Shown: piece after piece, positions 1 through 7,542 of the stretch
Numbering within the stretch: the first letter of the stretch is position 1
Layout of the letters: every line of letters begins with the position of its first letter
NCBI GenBank assembly: GCA_903832075.1
Contig: CAILAF010000205.1
Location: forward strand, 1-9,846
Reading direction: 5' to 3'
From: an uncultured Chitinophagaceae bacterium
GTDB lineage: Bacteria; Bacteroidota; Bacteroidia; Chitinophagales; Chitinophagaceae
DNA length: 9,846 nt
Program-made: the position numbers and the translations under genes
The notes under the pieces: generated by a model
Databases searched by the model: none
What the model was told of the DNA's origin: nothing
Seen by the model: only the letters and a program-made list of their open reading frames with translations

Positions 1-2785
1 CATTATTACTTAATGCAGGAATAAAAGTTAATGTAAGAATAGCACCGAATGCACCTGTTGGCACTGCTAATAAAACAGAAAAAGGAACAGACCAACTTTC
101 GTATAATGCTGCTAAAAATAAAAACACAAATAAAACAGATAAACCAAAAATATAAATGGCACTGGAACCTGCATTAACTTCTTCTCTGCTTAATCCGGAA
201 AATTCATAACCATAACCTGCAGGTAAAACTTTTGCAGCCGTTTCGCGTAATGCATCAATTGCTTGCCCACTGCTATAACCCGGTTTTGGACTACCATTTA
301 TTTCAGCAGTTCTAAATAAATTATAATGCGTAATAAGCGGTGCATTCTCAATTAATTTATAACTGATCAAAGTTCCTAATGGTAATAATTGTCCGGCTTG
401 ATTTTTTACATAATATTTTTCTACATTTTTTATATCACCTCTAAATAAAGTATCTGCTTGTGCAACCACATGAAAGTTTCTTCCATAAATAGTAAAATCA
501 TTTACATATCTGCTTCCTAAAAATGTTTGCATGGTATTATATACATCAGAAATAGAAACACCTAATTTTTTACATTTATCTCTATCAACATCTAATTGAT
601 ATCCCGGTGTTCTTGCAGTAAAATAACTAAAGCCACTTCCAATTTCGGGACGCTTATTTAATTCACCTACAAAATTATTTACCACTCGTTCAAATGTTTT
701 AATATCGTCATTACTTTCTCTTTGTTCTAATTCAAAAGTAAAACCCGCTGTTTGTCCCAAACCCTGAATGGCCGGTGGTTGTATCACACGAACAGTTGCT
801 TCTTTAACAGCTGCAAAACGTTTTTGCATTTCTGCAACTGTTGCCTGAATTTGTAAAGCTTTATCCGTTCTTTCATCCCAAGGTTTTAATTGACAAAAGA
901 TTGTTCCGCTATTAGATTTAGTTGCAAATGTTACCACATTCAATCCACCTAAGGCTGCAAAATGTCCAACAGCAGGAATTGATTTTGTGATAGCCATAAT
1001 TTTATTCAATGCATCTAAACTACGTGCTGTTGAAGATGCTTCCGGTAATTCGTAAGTAATGTATAATCTTCCTTCATCTTCTGTTGGAATAAATGCCGTT
1101 GGTTTATTTTTAAATAATAATCCTGTTCCTACATATAAGCAAACTAAAAGTATTAAAGCAAATGGCGCAGCTTTAATAACTTGTTTAACACCTTTGCTGT
1201 ATGTTGTAGTTGTTCTTTTAAACCAATCATTAAATAAGTAAAAGAATTTATTAATGCCGGTTGATTTTTTATCTAAATGCATTGGCCTTAACATTAACGA
1301 ACATAATGCAGGTGTTAATGATAATGCAATGAATGCAGAAATTAAAACTGAAATAGCAATGGTAATGGCAAACTGCTGATATAATCTTCCAACAATGCCG
1401 GGAATAAATCCAACAGGAATAAATACGGCTGCTAATATTAATGCAATGGCAACAACCGGTCCTGATATATCTTTCATCGCTTTATATGTCGCTTCTTTCG
1501 CACTTAATTTTTCATGATCAATATAATGCTGAACAGCTTCCACCACAACAATTGCATCATCTACCACAATACCAATGGCCAATACAAAACCAAACATTGT
1601 TAATGTATTGATGGTAAAACCAAGCGGAATAAAAACGGCAAATGTGCCGATGATAGAAACAGGAATAGCCAATACCGGAATTAAAGTGGCACGCCAACTT
1701 TGTAAAAATAAAAACACAACAATGATTACTAATCCCAATGCTTCCAATAAAGTTTTTACAACTTCATCAATTGAAACTTTTACAACAGAAACAGATTCGA
1801 ACGGAACAACATAATCAATATCTTTTGGAAAAGATTTTTTTAATTGATCCATTGCACTATAAACTCCTTTTGCTGTTTCCAATGCATTACTTCCCGGTGC
1901 CTGATAAACTAATAAATAAGATGCTCTTTTTTCATCTACAAAAGAATTATTTGCATAACTGAACTTTCCTAATTGTGCACGAGCAACATCTTTTAAATAA
2001 ACAATAGAACCGTTTTGCGGATTACTGCGAATAATGATATTATTGAATTGATCAACAGAACTTAATCTGCTATTGGTTAATACCGAATATTCAAAAGCCT
2101 GAACATTATTTTGCGGTGGTGCACCAACAGAACCTGCAGCAATCTGAACATTTTGTTCCTGCAAAGCATTCACAACATCATTAGCTGTTAATCCTAATTG
2201 AGCAAGTTTATCAGGTTGCAACCAAATGCGCATACTGAAATCATCAGCACGAGAAAAAATATCACCCACACCTTTTACACGCAACAAAACATCTCTCACA
2301 AAAATATTGGCATAGTTATCCAAGAACGGAACATTATGCGAACCATTGGGAGAATAAATTGCCACCAACATTAAAATACTTGGATTACGTTTACGCGTAA
2401 CAACACCTAATCTTTTTACATCATCGGGTAATTGAGGTGTTGCAATGCCTACGCGGTTTTGAACATCTAATGCACCATTGTTTACATCGGCTCCAACATT
2501 ATATGTTACATTAATGGTTGTTCTTCCATCACTGGTGCTGTTGCTTTGCATATAAGCCATTCCCGGTGTTCCATTCACCTGCGTTTCAATAGGTGTGGTA
2601 ACTGTTTGTTCAACAGTTTGTGCATCTGCACCATTAAATGTTCCGGTGATTTGAACTGTTGAAGGAGTTATGTCGGGATATTGACTGATGGGCAAATTCA
2701 TTAATGCCAACACACCAACCAAAACAATCACTAATGAAATAACAATAGCAGTAACAGGACGACGTATAAAAGTATTTGCAATCAT
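1..2785 (-). CDS. RND efflux pump, AcrB/MexB-like inner-membrane transporter (HAE1 family), 3' end cut by window
   Basis: This is the proton-driven inner-membrane pump of a tripartite efflux system; it exports drugs, detergents or other amphiphiles. The frame starts at an ATG (MIANTFIRRPVTAIV) and stays open to the left edge, giving 928 codons of an expected 1,040-1,060. It aligns by eye with AcrB along its whole length. TM1 is at about residues 12-30, followed by the first porter domain with the QYPDI and GADAQTV blocks. TM2-TM6 lie at about 340-500 and include GIVVDDAIVVVE; D409 and D410 match the AcrB proton-relay pair D407/D408. The second porter domain is at about 560-870, and TM8-TM9 run to the edge (ALYESWSVPFSVLL). 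The frame is cut some 15 residues before the expected TM10 lysine (AcrB K940). The gene starts 21 bp after the adaptor gene, so it is the last of the three efflux genes seen. Family assignment is firm; substrate is unknown. Confidence 0.97.
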   Translation of the reverse strand, partial: MIANTFIRRPVTAIVISLVIVLVGVLALMNLPISQYPDITPSTVQITGTFNGADAQTVEQTVTTPIETQVNGTPGMAYMQSNSTSDGRTTINVTYNVGADVNNGALDVQNRVGIATPQLPDDVKRLGVVTRKRNPSILMLVAIYSPNGSHNVPFLDNYANIFVRDVLLRVKGVGDIFSRADDFSMRIWLQPDKLAQLGLTANDVVNALQEQNVQIAAGSVGAPPQNNVQAFEYSVLTNSRLSSVDQFNNIIIRSNPQNGSIVYLKDVARAQLGKFSYANNSFVDEKRASYLLVYQAPGSNALETAKGVYSAMDQLKKSFPKDIDYVVPFESVSVVKVSIDEVVKTLLEALGLVIIVVFLFLQSWRATLIPVLAIPVSIIGTFAVFIPLGFTINTLTMFGFVLAIGIVVDDAIVVVEAVQHYIDHEKLSAKEATYKAMKDISGPVVAIALILAAVFIPVGFIPGIVGRLYQQFAITIAISVLISAFIALSLTPALCSLMLRPMHLDKKSTGINKFFYLFNDWFKRTTTTYSKGVKQVIKAAPFALILLVCLYVGTGLLFKNKPTAFIPTEDEGRLYITYELPEASSTARSLDALNKIMAITKSIPAVGHFAALGGLNVVTFATKSNSGTIFCQLKPWDERTDKALQIQATVAEMQKRFAAVKEATVRVIQPPAIQGLGQTAGFTFELEQRESNDDIKTFERVVNNFVGELNKRPEIGSGFSYFTARTPGYQLDVDRDKCKKLGVSISDVYNTMQTFLGSRYVNDFTIYGRNFHVVAQADTLFRGDIKNVEKYYVKNQAGQLLPLGTLISYKLIENAPLITHYNLFRTAEINGSPKPGYSSGQAIDALRETAAKVLPAGYGYEFSGLSREEVNAGSSAIYIFGLSVLFVFLFLAALYESWSVPFSVLLAVPTGAFGAILTLTFIPALSNN

Positions 2786-2806
2786 AAATTTTTAAAATTG
2801 ACTTTT

Positions 2807-3934
2807 TTATTTTCCTTTAGCAGGAGGCGTTAGCATAATACTTGCACCATCTTTTAATTTTTGCACACCATCCACTACAATTTTTTCTCCTTCATTCAAT
2901 CCATCTTTCACAATTATTTTATCATTCAGCTTTGCACCTAATTGAATTTTTCGTTGTGCAACTTTATTACTATCATTTACTACATAAACAAAATATTCTC
3001 CCATCTGTTCAACTACTGCTTTAAATGGAGCTAATAAAAAAAGATTCTCTTTATTATTATTTTTCACACGCACATTACAATTCAATCCTGCTTTTAATAA
3101 ATTATTTTTATTTGGAAAGATTAAACGCGTTTTAATAGTTCCTGTTTGCGGATCAATAGCACGATCTATTAAACTGATATTACCAATATTTGGATAAATA
3201 GAATTATCGGGCATTTGCAAAGTGAAAACAGAATCTGTTTCTTTTGCAGGATGTAAAAACAGTTGGGTGAATCGCGGAATTTCTTTTTGTCCAACTGCAA
3301 TATCAACAGCCATTGGATCATTGGATGAAATAGTATTTAATAAAGTTTGATTGGCGGTTACCAATGCCCCCATCTTTACTTGCGATATACCAATGGTTCC
3401 ATCAAATGATGCATAAATAGAAGAATATTTTAAATCAGATTCAATTCTTGCAGCATTCGCTTTTGCAGCAGCCACCTGCATTTTAGCCGATTGTAAATCT
3501 GCCAATGCATGATCAACAATTTGTTTGGCAATCGCATCTTGTTTTAATAAATCGTTGTAGCGATCAGCATCTTGTTGTGCTTTATCTAATGATGCTTTTG
3601 CCACATTTAAATTAGCAATTGCCTGATCATAATTAGCTTGATATTGCTGGCGATCGATATCATATAATTTTTGTCCTTTACTTACATGATCTCCATCTTT
3701 AAAATAAATGCCGGTAATATAACCGGTTACTTGTGCACGTAAATCAACTTGATTTAATGCAGCAACCGTTGCCGGATATGAATCATAATATACTGCAGTT
3801 TCTTTTTTTATCTCATAAATATTCACAGCAGTTGGCGGCGGCGCTTTTGGAGCTTCGGGTGTTTTATTTCCGCATGAAATAATGAAAGAAGCAGAAACAA
3901 AAATCATTATTAATAGTAGTCCCTTTTTTTTCAT
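2807..3934 (-). CDS. RND efflux periplasmic adaptor subunit, AcrA/MexA-like lipoprotein (membrane fusion protein)
   Basis: This adaptor joins the inner-membrane RND pump to the outer-membrane channel. It is 375 aa, a normal length for the family, and starts at an ATG. The N-terminus is a lipoprotein signal (MKKKGLLLIMIF...) with a lipobox ending FIIS-C21, so the mature protein is probably lipid-anchored facing the periplasm. After a proline-rich linker (about residues 26-36) the first lipoyl half follows at about 62-96, with the typical VTGYITGIYFKDGDHVSKGQ block. An alanine- and glutamine-rich coiled-coil hairpin spans about 97-167, the second lipoyl half (ASFDGTIGISQVKMGALV) about 168-203, the beta-barrel about 206-290, and the membrane-proximal domain the rest (VKDGLNEGEKIVVDGVQKL). 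It lies between the channel and pump genes, 36 bp after the first and 21 bp before the second. Family is certain; specificity is not readable. Confidence 0.96.
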   Translation of the reverse strand: MKKKGLLLIMIFVSASFIISCGNKTPEAPKAPPPTAVNIYEIKKETAVYYDSYPATVAALNQVDLRAQVTGYITGIYFKDGDHVSKGQKLYDIDRQQYQANYDQAIANLNVAKASLDKAQQDADRYNDLLKQDAIAKQIVDHALADLQSAKMQVAAAKANAARIESDLKYSSIYASFDGTIGISQVKMGALVTANQTLLNTISSNDPMAVDIAVGQKEIPRFTQLFLHPAKETDSVFTLQMPDNSIYPNIGNISLIDRAIDPQTGTIKTRLIFPNKNNLLKAGLNCNVRVKNNNKENLFLLAPFKAVVEQMGEYFVYVVNDSNKVAQRKIQLGAKLNDKIIVKDGLNEGEKIVVDGVQKLKDGASIMLTPPAKGK

Positions 3935-3970
3935 ATTGAAATGATATTTATAAATGGTTGAGTTGTTTAA

Positions 3971-5293
3971 TTAATATTGAATAGTTCCTAATGCTTTTTG
4001 AACATCAATCTTACTTTCTAATAATTGATATAAAGCAGTATAATAATTTAATTGTGCAGTGCGTAAATCGCTTTCAGCAATAATTACATCCAAATAAGTT
4101 TTGATGCCCGAAGAGTATTGCATGCGAATGGTTTTATACACTTCATCTGCCAAAAGCACATTATCTTTTAATGCAGCATAATTAGCAAGATTGCCTTTAT
4201 AAGAAGCCATTGCTTGCGCATATTGAGTATTTATTTTACTTTTCAAAGAAATCACATCCCAATCAACTTTCTTTAATTGCAGTTCTGCTTGCTTTACTTG
4301 ATACACTCTTTTATTTCCCTGAAAGATGGGCATAGCCAATTGTAAACCGATAAAAGAATTAGTATATGCGGGATTATATAATTTCCCAAAACTATTATTC
4401 AAAAAATTAAAATTATATGCACCAAATGCAGATACTGTTGGAATATAACTCCACTTATTATACTGAACATTTGCTTGTTGCAGTTTTTGTTGTGTTTGCA
4501 GTAATTGAAATTCTATTCTGCTTTGATAAGAAACTTGTTGTGCTGTATCAATAAATGCTTCTTTTTCCATGGCACTGCTATCATATTGCAATGGAAGATT
4601 AGCATTAACAGGATAACCCATCAATTGTTTTAAGTAAGCAAATTTTGCAGTTATTAAATCCTGAATTTGTTTACGCTGTGCTTTAGCATTATTTAAAGAA
4701 ATAGTAGCACGCTTATAATCTGTTTTATCTACAATGCCACTCTGATATTGATTAAAAGCATCTTTCAAACTTTTTTCTAAACGAATAATATCTTCATCCA
4801 ACACATTCATTTGCTTCTGCGTCAGCAATACATCATAAAAAGCTTTACTCACATTTACAGCTGTTTCAATTTTATTACTTGCCGTTGATTGTTTGATTTG
4901 TTTTCGAACGTCATCAGCAGTTTTGTTTGCTAATAAAAGATCACGGGTAAAAATATTTTGTGTAACTCCAAAACCAAGATTAGAATTATTATATGTTCCA
5001 CTTTTTACAAAGCTGCCGGCAAAATAAGCAGTAGGTAATTCAAAATTATTTTGAATACTGTAATTCAAATTTAGTTGCGGATACCAATCTGCTAATTTTG
5101 TTCGAATGTTTTTATCAGTAATGTCTTCATCAAGTAATGATTGCTGAATAATTGGTTGATGCGACAAAGCATATTGTACACAATTAATAATTGTGGCATT
5201 TTGCAAAATAGAATCATTGTTATTTTGCGAAATACTCTTATCGGGTGTTGCAATCAAAAATGCAACAATAATAGCTGAAACAAAAATCTTCAT
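3971..5293 (-). CDS. TolC/OprM-like outer-membrane efflux channel (OEP family)
   Basis: This is the outer-membrane duct of the efflux machine. From the chosen ATG the protein is 440 aa. I place the start at 5291-5293 because it gives a standard signal peptide (MKIFVSAIIVAFLIA..., ending SISQ). A longer frame from a TTG at 5339-5341 would add 16 residues in front of that signal and would start very close to the candidate promoter. Two outer-membrane efflux protein repeats are visible, at about residues 30-225 (from ATIINCVQYALSHQP) and 255-435. Each has long, Gln/Lys/Ala-rich helices that form the periplasmic tunnel, such as EKSLKDAFNQYQSGIVDKTD and its counterpart VYKTIRMQYSSGIKTYLD. There is no cysteine near the N-terminus, so unlike OprM it appears not to be a lipoprotein. 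It is the first gene of the three-gene operon, so its expression is probably set by the promoter just upstream. Confidence 0.95.
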   Translation of the reverse strand: MKIFVSAIIVAFLIATPDKSISQNNNDSILQNATIINCVQYALSHQPIIQQSLLDEDITDKNIRTKLADWYPQLNLNYSIQNNFELPTAYFAGSFVKSGTYNNSNLGFGVTQNIFTRDLLLANKTADDVRKQIKQSTASNKIETAVNVSKAFYDVLLTQKQMNVLDEDIIRLEKSLKDAFNQYQSGIVDKTDYKRATISLNNAKAQRKQIQDLITAKFAYLKQLMGYPVNANLPLQYDSSAMEKEAFIDTAQQVSYQSRIEFQLLQTQQKLQQANVQYNKWSYIPTVSAFGAYNFNFLNNSFGKLYNPAYTNSFIGLQLAMPIFQGNKRVYQVKQAELQLKKVDWDVISLKSKINTQYAQAMASYKGNLANYAALKDNVLLADEVYKTIRMQYSSGIKTYLDVIIAESDLRTAQLNYYTALYQLLESKIDVQKALGTIQY

Positions 5294-5351
5294 AAATTTT
5301 ATAAATATCTGTAAATACAAATGACGATTTATCAAAAACAATTATTCTATT

Positions 5352-5381
5352 CAAATCTACTTTCAATGGCAAACTCACAAT
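5352..5381 (-). promoter_or_regulatory. Candidate Bacteroidota-type promoter of the efflux operon
   Basis: On the minus strand, TAGATTTG (5352-5359) matches the Bacteroidota -7 consensus TAnnTTTG exactly. ATTG (5378-5381) lies 18 bp further upstream, a three-of-four match to the -33 TTTG element. Transcription would start near 5345, leaving a leader of about 50 nt before the ATG at 5293. A second perfect -7 match (TACTTTTG) lies upstream at 5400-5407 but has no convincing -33 partner. The consensus is established for the phylum; use of this site is inference. Confidence 0.45.
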
Positions 5382-5390
5382 TAATTTGTG
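5376..5390. promoter_or_regulatory. Operator-like palindrome overlapping the efflux promoter
   Basis: The plus strand reads CACAATTAATTTGTG: 5-bp arms CACAA and TTGTG around an A/T-only 5-bp centre. It overlaps the -33 part of the candidate promoter. That position would suit a repressor that controls the pump, as TetR- or MarR-type regulators do elsewhere, but no regulator gene is present in the window. In A+T-rich DNA short palindromes also arise by chance, so this is a suggestion only. Confidence 0.3.
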
Positions 5391-5536
5391 CAGGGTAAAC
5401 AAAAGTAAGGTTTTGAAAAATACTTTTTTGAGGGATTTTTAGTGTAAAACAGAGACAGAAATATTTTTTTCGGAAAAAGTAAATTGCATTTTTGATATAA
5501 TATATTTTTTTTGAATGGAATCACTGCCACTTTTGA

Positions 5537-7372
5537 TTAATTTACAGTAATAAAATCCGGACTTTTTACATACTGACTATTGTATTTAAATTGCAGATTG
5601 GTATTAAAGTCTATACGAAATGGAGCCATATTAACTGTTGTCCTAGGAAAATAACTCACTCGTAATTCCATTGTTCCAAAAATTAAATTTTCATTTCTGC
5701 TTCTCAACCCGGCAGAAATACCTGTATATCCATCACACTTTGTTATGTCTTGCCCAAGTGGTTTTAGAAAACTAATATTACTTCCAATAAAAGGTGCAAA
5801 ACGAAAACCGATAACAGATCTACTATTAAAAAAGACTGTTTCTTCAGTTATGGTTGCCCTTCCATTAGAATTTACAATACCAGTATTATTAAAAAAAGGC
5901 AACCCATAACTACCGGATAACAATAACGGAGCATTTAAAATTGTATTAAACTGAGTAGTGATACTTGCATTAACATAAGTACGTTGATTCCAAACGGCAC
6001 TTAATCTTTTTAATCTTGAAAAATAATTTAATGATACTAATATATTAGCATCTTCAACAGTAGCAGCATTCCAATAAGTACCTACTTTAAATATATAATT
6101 GTAATAATTTCCTCGGGAACTAAAATAATAACGTTCAATATCAAATGCCGAAAATAATCTTTCACGTTGCTCTTTATTCGTCCAACCACCAATGAAAGAT
6201 GCATTAATTCCTTCTGGCACATCTTCATTTCTACCAAAACCATAAATATATTTTGTTTTGTAAAAATCTTGTTGAAACAAAGTGAAAGATCCCAAAACAG
6301 CGGTAATATTGGCATACAAAAAATTATAATTATTTACATACTTCTGTGGAATATTAATAAAATGTTGGTTCAATACTCGTAAAGCAACAAACCTTCTTAA
6401 TCTTGATTTTAAATTTTTATACATTGAATGAACAGCTCCTAAATTGTAGCCTACCCATCCATCAAAATCGTTATACTCATATTTCAAATCACTTAAGTAT
6501 AAAGAATCGCTTTTATATTGGTTAAATGTTTCATGATGAGATAAATTCAAGCTAAAAGTATAAGGGAAATATGCACTGACTAAATTTTTATTAACGGATA
6601 AATAAGTAATATTTTCTTGTCGCCCGCCCAAATTAAATGTAGGTGCATAAGTTTGAAAACCGGCACCAACATCAGTAAAACTCCCTGCTATATTACGTTT
6701 CAGAAAATCAGCTCCCGAACCAAAAGGTTCGCGCCGCGAATTATCATAAAATGATTTAACGTCTAATCTATTACCGCTTCCGCCAATATTATCTTCACTT
6801 AAAGTAAGTTCGCCGCTATTCTGATCAAAAATATTTGCAGTGCCACCAATAGAAAATACATCTTTTGTAACTACAAAAACATTTACTTCATTAGAAGTGC
6901 CTTTAACAGGTAAAACTATAATTCTCGCATCTTCTAAGTAAACTTGTTCGCGTAAATATTTTTCATTGTCTGTAAACAATTCAGGAAATAAAGCATCGCC
7001 TTCTTTAAAAAAAAGATTGTGATAAATAACTTTTGATAATGTAGTACTGTGAAATGCTTTAGCTGCTTTTGTAAAAAAATCAACATTGGCTGTATCTAAA
7101 TTATTTACAGAACCACTTAACCCTATTTGAGTTAATTGAATATTTCGGATGATGTATCCTTTGTATTTATTGAATTGGTTTACACCTTTTATAACATCTT
7201 TTCCGGATGTATCTTTTAATGATGAGGTACTAATACTTTTTCCCAACTTTCCTAACCAACCTTTTTTCTTAGCCAGAAAAAAAGTATCTTTTGATGCTGC
7301 ACTATCTTTTTGCGCAAATGAATAATGAATAGAAAAGAATATTGATAAATAAACAACAAAAAGTAATTTCAA
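5537..7372 (-). CDS. Omp85/BamA-TamA-like outer-membrane beta-barrel protein with one POTRA domain
   Basis: This is an outer-membrane barrel of the Omp85 superfamily, whose members insert or translocate proteins or lipids at the outer membrane; its own substrate is unknown. I chose the TTG at 7370-7372 (611 aa) because it opens a compact signal peptide (MKLLFVVYLSIF..., ending SFAQ). Another in-frame TTG at 7409-7411 would give 624 aa with an unusually long, charged N-region. There is no in-frame ATG until deep in the barrel. In the 624-aa numbering a charged linker covers about residues 35-82. A POTRA-like domain follows at about 85-188, with the typical blocks LFFKEGDALFPE, NEKYLREQVYLEDARIIVLP and VNVFVVTKDVFSIGG. 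The barrel fills about 190-624 (YGFGRNEDVPEG, FIGGW, FRFAPF, TMELRVSYFPR). The RGF/RGY loop signature seems replaced by GLPFF (503-507). It probably has its own promoter, since a terminator separates it from the gene upstream. Confidence 0.85.
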   Translation of the reverse strand: MKLLFVVYLSIFFSIHYSFAQKDSAASKDTFFLAKKKGWLGKLGKSISTSSLKDTSGKDVIKGVNQFNKYKGYIIRNIQLTQIGLSGSVNNLDTANVDFFTKAAKAFHSTTLSKVIYHNLFFKEGDALFPELFTDNEKYLREQVYLEDARIIVLPVKGTSNEVNVFVVTKDVFSIGGTANIFDQNSGELTLSEDNIGGSGNRLDVKSFYDNSRREPFGSGADFLKRNIAGSFTDVGAGFQTYAPTFNLGGRQENITYLSVNKNLVSAYFPYTFSLNLSHHETFNQYKSDSLYLSDLKYEYNDFDGWVGYNLGAVHSMYKNLKSRLRRFVALRVLNQHFINIPQKYVNNYNFLYANITAVLGSFTLFQQDFYKTKYIYGFGRNEDVPEGINASFIGGWTNKEQRERLFSAFDIERYYFSSRGNYYNYIFKVGTYWNAATVEDANILVSLNYFSRLKRLSAVWNQRTYVNASITTQFNTILNAPLLLSGSYGLPFFNNTGIVNSNGRATITEETVFFNSRSVIGFRFAPFIGSNISFLKPLGQDITKCDGYTGISAGLRSRNENLIFGTMELRVSYFPRTTVNMAPFRIDFNTNLQFKYNSQYVKSPDFITVN

Positions 7373-7408
7373 TAAATTTAGACGATCTGATATTTTTATA
7401 AAAGCAAC

Positions 7409-7437
7409 CAAAGTAATCGGATTGTTGATGCAGTAAA
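7409..7437 (-). promoter_or_regulatory. Weak candidate promoter for the POTRA-barrel gene
   Basis: On the minus strand TTTA (7434-7437) and TTACTTTG (7409-7416) are 17 bp apart. These are near matches to the Bacteroidota -33 TTTG and -7 TAnnTTTG elements, with one mismatch each. The -7 box would cover the upstream TTG at 7409-7411, which fits translation starting at the downstream TTG (7370-7372) with a leader of about 30 nt. It is the only promoter-like pair I see between the hairpin terminator and the gene. Confidence 0.25.
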
Positions 7438-7478
7438 TATCCTTAAAGCAACTGATATTTTTTATTTAAATAAATGCA

Positions 7479-7514
7479 AAATAAAAGAGGAGCCATATAG
7501 TTCCTCTTTTATTT
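7479..7514 (-). terminator. Hairpin terminator behind the DUF4382 lipoprotein gene
   Basis: A perfect 13-bp inverted repeat (AAATAAAAGAGGA / TCCTCTTTTATTT) encloses a 10-base loop. It begins 28 bp after the stop codon of the lipoprotein gene, which is transcribed leftwards. Beyond the hairpin the minus strand is rich in T (GCATTTATTTAAATAAAAAA), as expected of an intrinsic terminator in such A+T-rich DNA. A run of A/T on the other side could also let it work in the opposite direction, but no gene approaches from there. It isolates the lipoprotein gene from the barrel gene downstream. Confidence 0.75.
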
Positions 7515-7542
7515 AAAAAAAAATCTAAAAATTCAGCATACT

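Noticed and set aside
1059..1962. Short plus-strand open frames (60-79 codons) inside the RND pump gene
   Set aside because: They lie antisense to a clearly conserved coding region and their translations show no domain, signal or sensible composition.
2842..3024. Plus-strand open frame of 60 codons opposite the adaptor gene
   Set aside because: It is antisense to a conserved gene; its His/Leu-rich translation is what the complement of the adaptor codons produces.
5294..5341. Sixteen-residue N-terminal extension of the TolC-like protein from a TTG at 5339-5341
   Set aside because: It would place an extra hydrophobic segment before a complete signal peptide and start almost at the candidate transcription start; the ATG at 5293 is far better.
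5466..5478. Near-palindrome TTTTTCGGAAAAA between the efflux operon and the POTRA-barrel gene
   Set aside because: Its arms are almost only T and A, with a single G/C pair each and no room for a loop; it is weak as a terminator or operator in A+T-rich DNA.
5494..5536. Possible terminator just after the POTRA-barrel stop codon
   Set aside because: Only a 5-bp AATCA/TGATT pairing with a 10-base loop is present; too weak to call, although a T-poor, A-rich stretch follows on the minus strand.
6082..6382. Open frames on both strands within the POTRA-barrel gene
   Set aside because: They overlap a conserved barrel coding region out of frame and show no independent support.
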